Shown piece after piece: positions 1 through 7,028 of a DNA stretch of 15,399 bases. The stretch comes from Litorimonas sp964490745 (GTDB lineage: Bacteria; Pseudomonadota; Alphaproteobacteria; Caulobacterales; Maricaulaceae). A model generated the notes under the pieces. That model was given only the letters and a program-made list of their open reading frames with translations, did no database searches and was not told where the DNA came from. The stretch's first letter is position 1. Each line of letters starts with the position of its first letter. Position numbers and translations under genes: made by a program. Location: the NCBI GenBank assembly GCA_964490745.1, contig CAZBDT010000051.1, forward strand, positions 1 to 15,399, written 5' to 3'.

Positions 1-1077
1 GATCTGGGCATATTCATCCGGCAAGTTAGACGGAATGAACCCCATATCCACAACACATTGAAAAATAGCATCCCCGTCTTGGGACAATGTCGTCAGCATG
101 AGGTTTCGGTAGGCCTCTGACAAGCGCACACCAATCTCGCGCGTGGCCCCAAAATCTAATAAGACGATCTGCCCCGTTTCCGCGTTATATTTGTAATTCG
201 CAAAATTCGGGTCGGTCTGCATCAATCTGAACTCAAAGAGTTCACGCAAGGTCAGAGACATCAAATTCTCGACGATTTCATTTCGTGTCTCTTGCGGTGC
301 ATCGACCATCGCTTCAATCGGTCGGCTTTCAATATAAGACATGGCCAGAATTTTATCTGTCGAAAAAGTCTCATGAACTTGCGGCACTTGGAAACGCGCA
401 TCCCCGGATAGCAAATCAGAGAACCGACTGAGATAGGACGCCTCGCGGTGATAATCCGCCTCTTGGTGAAGTTGAATGCGACCTTCCTCAATGATGGGTT
501 TTACGTCCATCGTGGCCGGAACCAGACCCGATAATTTGAGGAGCGAGGCTACATTTTTAACGTCACTATCAATGCTCTCGCGCACGCCGGGATATTGGAC
601 TTTAATGGCGAGGTCTTCGCCGGAGGGCAAGATCGCGCGGTGAACCTGCCCAATAGAGGCCGCCGCGATTGGCCGTGTTTGGAAATGCTCAAATTGGGTC
701 AGCCAATCTGCTCCCCATTCTGTCTTCAAGACACGATTAAGTTGGGCCGCGGGCATATGATGGGCGCTGTCCCGCAAACGCGCCAAAATATCTGCGAGTT
801 CTTTGGGTAGAAAATCGCCACTATCCATCGAGATCATCTGACCCAATTTCATGGCGGCTCCACGCATGTTTGCAAGCTGTCGCGTCAACTTCATCGCGTT
901 AGAGGGCGTCAGGAAAAGGTCAGAGGCTTTAGGTCGTTTACCGCGCGCCAGTTGTTTCGCCCCATTTAACGCTGCATTCCCAGCGATGCCAGCCGCCATA
1001 CCGCCCAAACCAAAAAGCCGAGACGTTCGACGTGACGGAACTGCACGGCCATCATCTTTATCTATTTTATCGGTCAT
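1..1077 (-). CDS. ABC1/COQ8-type atypical kinase, C-terminus cut by window edge
   Basis: This is an ABC1/AarF/UbiB-superfamily protein, a protein-kinase-like fold that supports ubiquinone biosynthesis in bacteria and mitochondria through ATPase/kinase-like activity. The 359 codons visible run to the first base of the window; about 80-100 residues are probably missing. Visible motifs are KLGQ (77-80, the KxGQ signature), an alanine-rich loop AAASIGQ (138-144) in place of the usual glycine-rich loop, the ATP lysine in AIKV (K159), QEADYHREA (205-213), the catalytic TDPNFANY (288-295) and the metal-binding DFG (308-310). The alanine-rich loop and KxGQ resemble the COQ8/ADCK3 branch more than E. 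coli UbiB, so no symbol is given. No transmembrane segment is visible before the cut. The ATG at 1077 is the only ATG before an in-frame upstream stop near 1120; its ribosome binding site is weak. It lies 94 bases downstream of hisS on the same strand. Confidence 0.93.
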   Translation of the reverse strand, partial: MTDKIDKDDGRAVPSRRTSRLFGLGGMAAGIAGNAALNGAKQLARGKRPKASDLFLTPSNAMKLTRQLANMRGAAMKLGQMISMDSGDFLPKELADILARLRDSAHHMPAAQLNRVLKTEWGADWLTQFEHFQTRPIAAASIGQVHRAILPSGEDLAIKVQYPGVRESIDSDVKNVASLLKLSGLVPATMDVKPIIEEGRIQLHQEADYHREASYLSRFSDLLSGDARFQVPQVHETFSTDKILAMSYIESRPIEAMVDAPQETRNEIVENLMSLTLRELFEFRLMQTDPNFANYKYNAETGQIVLLDFGATREIGVRLSEAYRNLMLTTLSQDGDAIFQCVVDMGFIPSNLPDEYAQI

Positions 1078-1171
1078 GTCGTATCGAAATAGAGGCTCAA
1101 ATGGCGAGATATAATTCTCTTACGTCTGAGCGGTGCATTGAGATAGGATTGCGGCGTCGACGTGACGATTT

Positions 1172-2662
1172 TTAGCTTTCGCTCGCCAGCATCGCTTGAA
1201 CAGCCTTGACCCAATTTCCGCGCGCGACCGTTTCTTGGGCAGGTCGAGAGGACTTCCACTCTTCATTTGATTTAATGGCTTCGGCAGCTTTCGCGCCTTC
1301 ATATAAATCTTTGAGGGTAATCTGCCCGGCTTCCATTTCATCACTACCCATGAGAACGGCGACCTGCGCCTTGCGGCGATCCGCATATTTCATCTGCTTC
1401 GTGACATTGCCAGAGCCGACAAAGACTTCAGCGCGAATGCCTTCTTTGTGTAATTCGCCTGCCAATTTAAAATATTCGCCCATGAGAGAGCGGTCAAAAG
1501 CACAGATCACAACAGGGGGTTTCACTTCGGCTTCCAACTTTTCCATGCGCTCCAACGCCGTCAGGAAACGTGAGACACCAAAACTAAATCCTGTCGCCGG
1601 AACGACTTGGCCGCGGAAGCGCGAGACCAAATCATCATAGCGACCGCCGCCGCCGACGGAGCCAATCCGCACAGGCCGTCCTTTGCGGTCGCGAATATCG
1701 GTGAGAAGTTCTGCTTCAAAGACCGGACCCGTATAATAACCAAGGCCCCGCACGATGGAGGTGTCATAGGCCACACGATCATTTCCAAATCCAACCGCGT
1801 TCAAAATCGTGTCGATCTGAACCAGCTCATCCACGCCGGAACGCCCGCGCTCTGATTGGCCAACCAGAGTTTCCAACGTGCGGATGGTCTCTGCACGGTC
1901 AGAGGCTGAAGCCGTTGTAAAACCCAGAACGGCTTTAATACCGTCCGCGCCGAGCTTAGCCCCTTCCGTATAATCACCGCTCTCATCTTCGCGCCCTTCA
2001 CCGAGCAGGGCTTCCACGCCGTCTGCGCCTAAGCGGTCTAATTTATCAATGGCGCGTAGAACTTGCAGGCGCTGTTCGGCCCCTTCTTGTGTATTGGGAA
2101 CGCCGGAGGCTTCCAAGATTCCGTCGAGGAGTTTCCGGTTATTCACGCGGATGGCATATTGACCATCTTCCAGCCCGGCCGCACGCATGACTTCCGCCGC
2201 GAGCATAATCATTTCTGCATCAGCCGCCGGACCCGCCGCGCCGACACTGTCAGCATCACATTGCGTAAATTCACGGAAACGGCCCGGACCGGGTTTCTCA
2301 TTTCGAAAGACACTTCCCGCCTGATAACGACGATAAGGCTTGGCCAGCGCATCATAATTTTCCGCCACAAAGCGTGCGAGAGGCGCCGTCAGATCATAGC
2401 GCAAACTCATCCATTGTTCGTCATCATCTTGCAGCGCGAAAACGCCCGTATTCGGACGATCCTCATCCGGAAGAAATTTCCCCAACGCATCCGCAAATTC
2501 GAAGGCCGGAGTTTGCAAAGGTTCGAACCCATGCAAATCATAAACGGAAAAAGCGGCCTGAATCAGACGGGCTTCTGCACGCAACACATCAGAGGACCGA
2601 TCTTCAAATCCACGGGGCCGACGGGCCTTGGGGCGAAAGGGTTTATTTTTCTTCTTAGACAT
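1172..2662 (-). CDS. hisS: Histidyl-tRNA synthetase
   Basis: Class II aminoacyl-tRNA synthetase that charges tRNA-His with histidine in the cytoplasm. With the start at 2662 the protein has 496 residues. The catalytic core shows RYDLTAP (88-94), motif 2 FRNEKPGPGRFRE (119-131), the histidine-binding loop RGLGYYTGPVFE (305-316) and GGGGRYDDL (337-345), which includes motif 3 elements. An alpha/beta anticodon-binding domain covers about 383-496. The frame stays open to an ATG at 2698, but the ATG at 2662 has GGGAGAG about 8-14 bases upstream and begins with a typical lysine-rich MSKKK sequence, so it is preferred. The length is longer than the E. coli enzyme (about 424) because of an acidic insertion near 205-245, usual for alphaproteobacterial forms. 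The motif 2 loop is the alphaproteobacterial type rather than the E. coli type. Confidence 0.97.
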   Translation of the reverse strand: MSKKKNKPFRPKARRPRGFEDRSSDVLRAEARLIQAAFSVYDLHGFEPLQTPAFEFADALGKFLPDEDRPNTGVFALQDDDEQWMSLRYDLTAPLARFVAENYDALAKPYRRYQAGSVFRNEKPGPGRFREFTQCDADSVGAAGPAADAEMIMLAAEVMRAAGLEDGQYAIRVNNRKLLDGILEASGVPNTQEGAEQRLQVLRAIDKLDRLGADGVEALLGEGREDESGDYTEGAKLGADGIKAVLGFTTASASDRAETIRTLETLVGQSERGRSGVDELVQIDTILNAVGFGNDRVAYDTSIVRGLGYYTGPVFEAELLTDIRDRKGRPVRIGSVGGGGRYDDLVSRFRGQVVPATGFSFGVSRFLTALERMEKLEAEVKPPVVICAFDRSLMGEYFKLAGELHKEGIRAEVFVGSGNVTKQMKYADRRKAQVAVLMGSDEMEAGQITLKDLYEGAKAAEAIKSNEEWKSSRPAQETVARGNWVKAVQAMLASES

Positions 2663-2701
2663 AAGGCGCGCTCTCCCATAATCTCGGTATTGCGGCAAGT
2701 C

Positions 2702-2718
2702 AGTTTGATCGCCAAACT
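2702..2718. promoter_or_regulatory. Inverted repeat in the hisS / secreted-protein divergent gap
   Basis: AGTTTG (2702-2707) and CAAACT (2713-2718) form a perfect 6-base inverted repeat around a 5-base spacer. It sits in the 81-base gap between the hisS start and the start of the plus-strand secreted protein, where promoters for both must lie. The form suits a dimeric repressor site, but one short repeat can arise by chance. Confidence 0.25.
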
Positions 2719-2743
2719 CACGCTAGAACAGGAAAGTGACCTT

Positions 2744-3211
2744 ATGACTCTTATAAAATCGACAATCGGCGCAATGATTTTTATCGGCGTTTCCAGCCTA
2801 AATGCCCAAGCCAAGATGAGCGTAAATCAAGCCCAAGAATGCCAAGCCATCTTAGACTTTACGATAGAACGCGTAGAATCTGTCAAAAAATATGACACAG
2901 CAGATGTAAAGACGGTCACAAAAGGCCTGCGGGCTTATGAGGCGTTTTTACAAACAGAGCATGTCACGCCCGGTTTATTAACTTTCACAAATGGCGATAA
3001 AGCCGCCGCTGCGGAGTACCAAAAGCAAATCGATGCTTATAAGGCGAAAATCGTTCAAGGCCTAAAAGCCAAACATCCGCAAGAGCGCATTTTCACGGAC
3101 CAAGCTGTCACGATAAATAACTGCTATAGCTCTGCGCCGATGGGGGATGAGAAGTTGCAAATGATGACAGATGCCGTTCAGGGTATTGTCGCGCTTGCGA
3201 AACAAGGCTGA
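2744..3211 (+). CDS. Small secreted protein of unknown function
   Basis: I do not recognise this family. The 155-residue protein starts with a clear Sec signal peptide: a short basic start (MTLIK), a hydrophobic core to about residue 20, and a likely cleavage after NAQA (residue 23). The mature part is about 130 residues, mostly predicted helix, rich in Lys, Gln and Ala, and contains two cysteines (residues 33 and about 128) that could form a periplasmic disulfide. The frame is open much further upstream, into antisense of hisS, but the ATG at 2744 is preceded by AGGAAAG about 7 bases away and begins the signal peptide, so the upstream part is not coding. It is divergent from hisS, and its TGA directly abuts the stop of the convergent cyclophilin gene. 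Confidence 0.8.
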   Translation: MTLIKSTIGAMIFIGVSSLNAQAKMSVNQAQECQAILDFTIERVESVKKYDTADVKTVTKGLRAYEAFLQTEHVTPGLLTFTNGDKAAAAEYQKQIDAYKAKIVQGLKAKHPQERIFTDQAVTINNCYSSAPMGDEKLQMMTDAVQGIVALAKQG

Positions 3212-3808
3212 CTATTTTCGGTAGGCGCGGGTTATTATGACAGGCTCGGTGAGGATTTGTCCCGCTGTGACTGACGTGTCTGAAACGGCGCTTGTCTCCA
3301 TCTTCTGAATGGTTCGCGCGACGTCCAGTCCCTGCGTCACACGGGCAAAGGTGGCATAGCCCTGTCCGTCCGGATTGCGCGTTCCGCCTGTATCCAGAAA
3401 CTCATTATTTCCTATGTTGATAAAGAAGTAAGCCGCACTGCCTGTTCCCGGCTCTAAGCGCGCAATAGAAACTGCGCCATTGGAATTACTCATACCGGTA
3501 TCTGACGTAAGCTCATGCGCAATAGGAGCAAAGACCATCTCTCGATCAAGGCGTCCGCCTTGAATAAGACTCATCCCCATGTCGAGCGGATCATTATCGG
3601 GGCGCACGACACGGTAAAACCCCTCACCGTCATAATGGCCGCCATCGACATAGCGTAAGAAATCTGCGGCACTTGTGGGCGCTTTCTCTGGATAGACAGT
3701 AATTTCCATTGCGCCGGCGGTCGTTTCTAAAACGATCACGGACGGCGTCATTGAATTCGAACACCCCGCCGCCATCAACATCCCAAACCTAATTAGCAAT
3801 CGTTTCAT
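3212..3808 (-). CDS. Cyclophilin-type peptidyl-prolyl isomerase, probable lipoprotein
   Basis: Peptidyl-prolyl cis-trans isomerase of the cyclophilin family, likely acting in the periplasm. The 198-residue protein starts with MKRLLIRFGMLMAAGCSN, a short signal with a lipobox-like AAGC whose cysteine (C16) would be acylated. The cyclophilin domain spans about 23-197. Catalytic-site equivalents are FYR (64-66; arginine R66), QGG (83-85), YFFINIG (127-133) and NEFLDTG (135-141). The GYATFARV stretch (150-157) matches the usual VFGRV region. An insertion RPDNDPLDMGM follows the catalytic arginine, as in some bacterial forms. The ATG at 3808 has AGGG about 6 bases upstream. The gene is convergent with the preceding secreted-protein gene, with no intergenic bases, so neither has room for its own terminator. 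Function is confident; lipidation is an inference. Confidence 0.93.
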   Translation of the reverse strand: MKRLLIRFGMLMAAGCSNSMTPSVIVLETTAGAMEITVYPEKAPTSAADFLRYVDGGHYDGEGFYRVVRPDNDPLDMGMSLIQGGRLDREMVFAPIAHELTSDTGMSNSNGAVSIARLEPGTGSAAYFFINIGNNEFLDTGGTRNPDGQGYATFARVTQGLDVARTIQKMETSAVSDTSVTAGQILTEPVIITRAYRK

Positions 3809-3889
3809 GTAGGCCCTATGCCCGTCAGAGTTAAAGCTGTCGAGAGGCGTTCAGATTGCGTTCAGAGACTTTTCCCTAACCAAGAATAG

Positions 3890-3988
3890 AGGTTGCTGGC
3901 GTACACATCTGGGGGGATGAACGCGGGCGACCTGGGCAGGTTGAGTGGCGCTGGTTGCCCCCTAAGCCGTTCCCTGCCCGCCCTTTTC
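3890..3988 (+). ncRNA. Candidate small RNA ending in a terminator-like hairpin
   Basis: The 178-base gap between the cyclophilin start and the pgi stop holds GC-rich, structured sequence without a convincing ORF. On the plus strand GGGCG (3925-3929) plus GGCAGG (3935-3940) can pair with CCTGCC (3973-3978) plus CGCCC (3979-3983), with one 5-base bulge, and TTTT follows at 3984-3987. This resembles an intrinsic terminator. GGGGG (3911-3915) could also pair with CCCCC (3958-3962), crossing the first stem as in a pseudoknot. A loose promoter-like stretch lies at about 3856-3888. It matches no RNA family I know: the SRP loop, tmRNA tag and 6S features are absent. The RNA would be antisense to the very end of pgi. 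The 5' end given is a guess. Confidence 0.3.
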
Positions 3989-5546
3989 AATTCATTAAGT
4001 CCATAAGCGCCGTTGTTGACGGATCATGGTTCCCCGCTTCACCTTTTTCCATCTCATCCAAAATGGTACTGGCGAGCACTTTGCCAAGCTCTACGCCCCA
4101 TTGATCGAAACTATTCACATTCCAAATGATGCCTTGGACAAAGGTTTTATGTTCATAGAGCGCGATGAGGTGACCCAGAGCATTTGGAGATAATTCATCC
4201 AGCGTAATCGTCGTGGACGGTCGATTTCCCGGAAATGTTTTTTGCGGGGCGAGCGCATCGAGATCAGCGCGATCTGCATTTTTTTTGCGCACAACGGCCT
4301 CGTCCTTGCCCAACATCAGCGCTTCAGACTGCGCGAAACAATTGGCCAGCAGGGCCGCATGGTGGTCCGGACGGTTTTCATGATCTTTTAATACAGCCAC
4401 GAAATCGACGGGTGCACCACCATAGCGGCCTTCGCTGGGTCCTTGATGCAGCCATTGGAAGAAAGCGTGCTGACCATTTGTGCCTTCATCGCCCCAAATC
4501 ACGGGGCAGGTCAGCGTCGTCGCCTGACCGTCCCGCGTGGCAGACTTTCCGTTACTTTCCATTTCCAGCTGTTGCAAAAAGGCTGAGAATTTTCGGAGGC
4601 GTCGCGCATAAGGTATCACAGCCTGCGAGCCATAACCCAAACCATTGCGGTTCCAGATACCTACCAGAGCCATCATGACGGGCAGGTTCTCTTGTAAGGG
4701 CTGATCGCGGAAATGCATATCCATCGACTTTGCGCCGTCCAGAAACTCTGCGAACACATCCGGACCATAGGCGATTTGTAAGGAAAGACCGACAGCTGAC
4801 CAAACGGAATAACGACCGCCAACCCAGTCCCAGAAATCAAAAATATTTTCCGGTGCAATGCCGAAATTTTCTGCGCGGTCACGATTGGCCGTCACGGCAA
4901 TCATATTCGTGCCGCCATATTCGCCTAACCAGTCCCGAACGCTCTCACCATTCATTTTGGTTTCTTGCGTGCCGAATGATTTAGACACGACAACCGCCAG
5001 CGTCTCGGCAGGGTTCAAGCCTTTGATTGCGTCATTCACGGACGCCCCATCGACATTCTCGGCAAAGCGTAAGGTCAGGCTTTGCTCTGCCGCCGCTTCA
5101 AACGCATCTGCGACGAGGCGAGGGCCAAGGTCTGAGCCACCAATCCCGATATGGACGATATTTTTAAATTTACCTGAGCTGCGAATATCATTGGCGTAGG
5201 TCGCCATTCTCGCCCGCATATCTGCGACGTCTTTTTGGATGTCTGCGGTACCGCCAATACCCCGCAAAGCCATGTGCAAGACCGCGCGGTCCTCAGATGT
5301 GTTGACGCGTTCACCGGAGAAGAGCTTCGCCCGCCATTCTTCGAGGTCGCATTTTGCCGCCAAGGCTAACAAGGCCTCCAGCCCCGCCTTATCCAGCGCC
5401 TGTTTCGAAAAATCAGCCCGCAAAGGTCCTTCACGCATGACGAAACTTGCGAGACGATCCGGCTCTGCCTCGAAGAGAGAGACGATTGAAATGTCGCGAT
5501 CTGCTTCGGCAGACAGGGCGGATAAAAGATCGTTGCGGTTCGTCAT
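3987..5546 (-). CDS. pgi: Glucose-6-phosphate isomerase
   Basis: Interconverts glucose 6-phosphate and fructose 6-phosphate in the cytoplasm, for glycolysis and gluconeogenesis. The 519-residue protein carries both family signatures: DWVGGRYSVWSAVG (240-253) and GIIWNVNSFDQWGVELGK (472-489). Catalytic residues have clear equivalents: R245 in GGRYS, E330 in MESNGK, H360 in NGQHAFFQ and K489. The phosphate-binding stretch IGIGGSDLGPR is at 133-143 and VSKSFGTQET at 187-196. The ATG at 5546 has AAGGA 10 bases upstream. Between them lies a four-codon mini-ORF (ATG AAT CTC AAA TGA) whose stop overlaps the pgi start as ATGA. It follows rph by 45 bases, so it is probably cotranscribed. An 8-base A run in the coding strand (4279-4286) encodes Lys-Lys-Asn and the frame is intact. 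Confidence 0.98.
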   Translation of the reverse strand: MTNRNDLLSALSAEADRDISIVSLFEAEPDRLASFVMREGPLRADFSKQALDKAGLEALLALAAKCDLEEWRAKLFSGERVNTSEDRAVLHMALRGIGGTADIQKDVADMRARMATYANDIRSSGKFKNIVHIGIGGSDLGPRLVADAFEAAAEQSLTLRFAENVDGASVNDAIKGLNPAETLAVVVSKSFGTQETKMNGESVRDWLGEYGGTNMIAVTANRDRAENFGIAPENIFDFWDWVGGRYSVWSAVGLSLQIAYGPDVFAEFLDGAKSMDMHFRDQPLQENLPVMMALVGIWNRNGLGYGSQAVIPYARRLRKFSAFLQQLEMESNGKSATRDGQATTLTCPVIWGDEGTNGQHAFFQWLHQGPSEGRYGGAPVDFVAVLKDHENRPDHHAALLANCFAQSEALMLGKDEAVVRKKNADRADLDALAPQKTFPGNRPSTTITLDELSPNALGHLIALYEHKTFVQGIIWNVNSFDQWGVELGKVLASTILDEMEKGEAGNHDPSTTALMDLMN

Positions 5547-5591
5547 TTGAGATTCATCCTTATATTTTCGAGCGGGTTCGAACTGCGCGTC

Positions 5592-6305
5592 TTATTTAAT
5601 GGCAGCCTGTTGCATCACGCACAATTCACTTATGCCTTTAATGGCGAGACGCGTGAGTTCGCTCATCTCATCGGCCGTGAAAGGTGTGTCTTCGGCACTG
5701 GCTTGCACTTCGATGATGCCGCCCTTATCCGTCAGGACAAAATTGGCGTCGGCCTGTGCGGCGCTATCTTCTGTATATTCCAAATCCAGACGACATTCGC
5801 CGTCGACGATACCGCAACTTACAGCCGCCATATTCGCAAACATCGGATTTTCTTCTAATTCGCCGTCTTTGACGAGTTTTTCACAGGCCAGCCACAGCGC
5901 AACCCAGCCGCCGGAAATTGAGGCCGTCCGCGTTCCGCCATCGGCTTGCATGACGTCGCAATCCACAATGATTTGACGTTCGCCCAATTTTTCAAGATCA
6001 ATAACAGCGCGTAAGGAGCGCCCGATCAAACGGCTAATTTCAACGGTGCGACCACTTTGTTTCCCGCGCGCGGCTTCGCGTGAATTCCGCGTATGGGTCG
6101 AGCGTGGTAGCATGCCATATTCAGCTGTCACCCAACCCCGACCTTTGCCTTTGAGCCAGCGCGGCACGCCTGCATCGACAGAGGCCGTACACAGAACATG
6201 TGTCCCGCCAAATTTCGCCAAACAGGAGCCTTCGGCATAAGCATTTGCGCCTGCCTCAAAAGACACATCACGGAGTTGATCGAGAGCGCGCTCATTGGGT
6301 CGCAT
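5592..6305 (-). CDS. rph: Ribonuclease PH
   Basis: Phosphate-dependent 3'-to-5' exoribonuclease that trims precursor tRNA 3' ends, working as a hexamer in the cytoplasm. The 237 residues match the usual family length. The N-terminal MRPNERALDQLRDV is the family start. MQADGGTRTASISG (119-132) contains the phosphate-binding GTR (124-126), and R86 is present. EDSAAQAD (179-186) keeps the metal-binding aspartates D180 and D186 at the same numbers as in E. coli. The ATG at 6305 has AGGAA five bases upstream, which settles the start. It begins 12 bases after the trmB stop, so the two are likely one operon. In many alphaproteobacteria rph lies beside hrcA-grpE; here its neighbours are trmB and pgi. 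Unlike the truncated rph of E. coli K-12, this copy looks intact. Confidence 0.98.
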   Translation of the reverse strand: MRPNERALDQLRDVSFEAGANAYAEGSCLAKFGGTHVLCTASVDAGVPRWLKGKGRGWVTAEYGMLPRSTHTRNSREAARGKQSGRTVEISRLIGRSLRAVIDLEKLGERQIIVDCDVMQADGGTRTASISGGWVALWLACEKLVKDGELEENPMFANMAAVSCGIVDGECRLDLEYTEDSAAQADANFVLTDKGGIIEVQASAEDTPFTADEMSELTRLAIKGISELCVMQQAAIK

Positions 6306-6317
6306 GGGAATTCCTAT

Positions 6318-6989
6318 CTAATTATATTTACGTATAAATTTGAAATAATGGCAAGGTCGCCCTTCGCGCCCGGCTTTGGCCTCATAACGGGTTCCGGGCC
6401 AATCTTCACCGCGCTCGCGCCAATCGCTATTCTCAGTATGGGTGAAGGTCCAACCGCCATGGCGTTTTATCCGCGCAAGCGTCCAATCGACATAGTGAAT
6501 AATATCACTTGCAAAGCGTAGCTCGCCCCCGGGCTTTAACACGCGGTGTAATTCCGCAATGAATTGCGAACGTAAAAGGCGTCTCTTGTGATGACGTGAT
6601 TTATGCCACGGGTCGGGAAAGAGAATAAATATTTTTGAAAGAGAGGCATCCGGTAAAGCCTCCAACAAATCCCGAACATCGCCGTGATGAAGGGACAAGT
6701 TTTTTAGATCAGACTCATCCGCGCCGCGAACGGCTTTGGCGACACCATTCAAAAAAGGTTCGGCCCCGACAAGATGAATATTCGGATGGGCCTCTGCCTG
6801 CCATAAAAGATGTTCTGCGCCGCCAAATCCAATTTCCAGCCAAAGGTCACCTTTCGGCAAATCAGCATTTATATCCCATTTTAAGTCGGAGAAGACTCGA
6901 TCCCATATCGCCTGCATGTGCGGCGATAGGGAGCGACCTTTGGCACGGCCAAAGGTTCTGAATTTTTCTGTTTCGCGATTAAAACTCAT
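6318..6989 (-). CDS. trmB: tRNA (guanine-N7-)-methyltransferase
   Basis: SAM-dependent enzyme that makes m7G at position 46 in the variable loop of tRNA. With the start at 6989 it has 223 residues. The SAM-binding motif LEIGFGGAEHL is at 51-61, the acidic motif VGAEPF at 74-79, the family hallmark FPDPWHKSRHHKRR at 124-137, and the C-terminal TRYEAKA at 200-206. The frame is open to a TTG at 7010, but the ATG at 6989 begins the typical MSFNRETEKFRTFGR and is preferred. Immediately upstream is a 12-base perfect palindrome that overlaps the likely ribosome binding site (AGGCG). It follows the XRE regulator by 39 bases. In related genomes metK is expected between the two and is not there. Confidence 0.96.
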   Translation of the reverse strand: MSFNRETEKFRTFGRAKGRSLSPHMQAIWDRVFSDLKWDINADLPKGDLWLEIGFGGAEHLLWQAEAHPNIHLVGAEPFLNGVAKAVRGADESDLKNLSLHHGDVRDLLEALPDASLSKIFILFPDPWHKSRHHKRRLLRSQFIAELHRVLKPGGELRFASDIIHYVDWTLARIKRHGGWTFTHTENSDWRERGEDWPGTRYEAKAGREGRPCHYFKFIRKYN

Positions 6990-6994
6990 TGACG

Positions 6995-7006
6995 CGCCTA
7001 TAGGCG
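6995..7006. promoter_or_regulatory. Palindrome over the trmB ribosome binding site
   Basis: CGCCTATAGGCG is a perfect 12-base palindrome ending five bases before the trmB start codon (minus strand). As RNA it could fold into a four-pair stem with a UAUA loop and hide the AGGCG that would serve as ribosome binding site. As DNA it could be a small operator. The symmetry is certain; any function is inference. Confidence 0.3.
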
Positions 7007-7028
7007 GCAACGCACAAACTATAAAGAG

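Noticed and set aside
1206..1640. 144-codon plus-strand ORF
   Set aside because: It is antisense to the anticodon-binding end of hisS, without ribosome binding site or recognisable motif.
2063..2743. A 227-codon upstream extension of the secreted-protein frame on the plus strand
   Set aside because: It is antisense to hisS, lacks any domain, and the signal peptide with its ribosome binding site begins only at 2744.
3890..3988. SRP 4.5S RNA, tmRNA piece or 6S RNA
   Set aside because: There is no GGUCAGG/AGCAGCC core with GGAA tetraloop, no tag reading frame or CCA-ended acceptor with T loop, and the 5' and 3' ends do not form a long closing stem.
4279..4286. Eight-base A/T run in pgi as a phase-variation or frameshift site
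   Set aside because: The frame is intact on both sides, PGI is full length, and there is no slippery-site stimulator or alternative product.
4235..4678. 147-codon plus-strand ORF
   Set aside because: It lies wholly inside pgi on the other strand and its composition (rich in His, Arg, Pro) is that of an antisense shadow frame.
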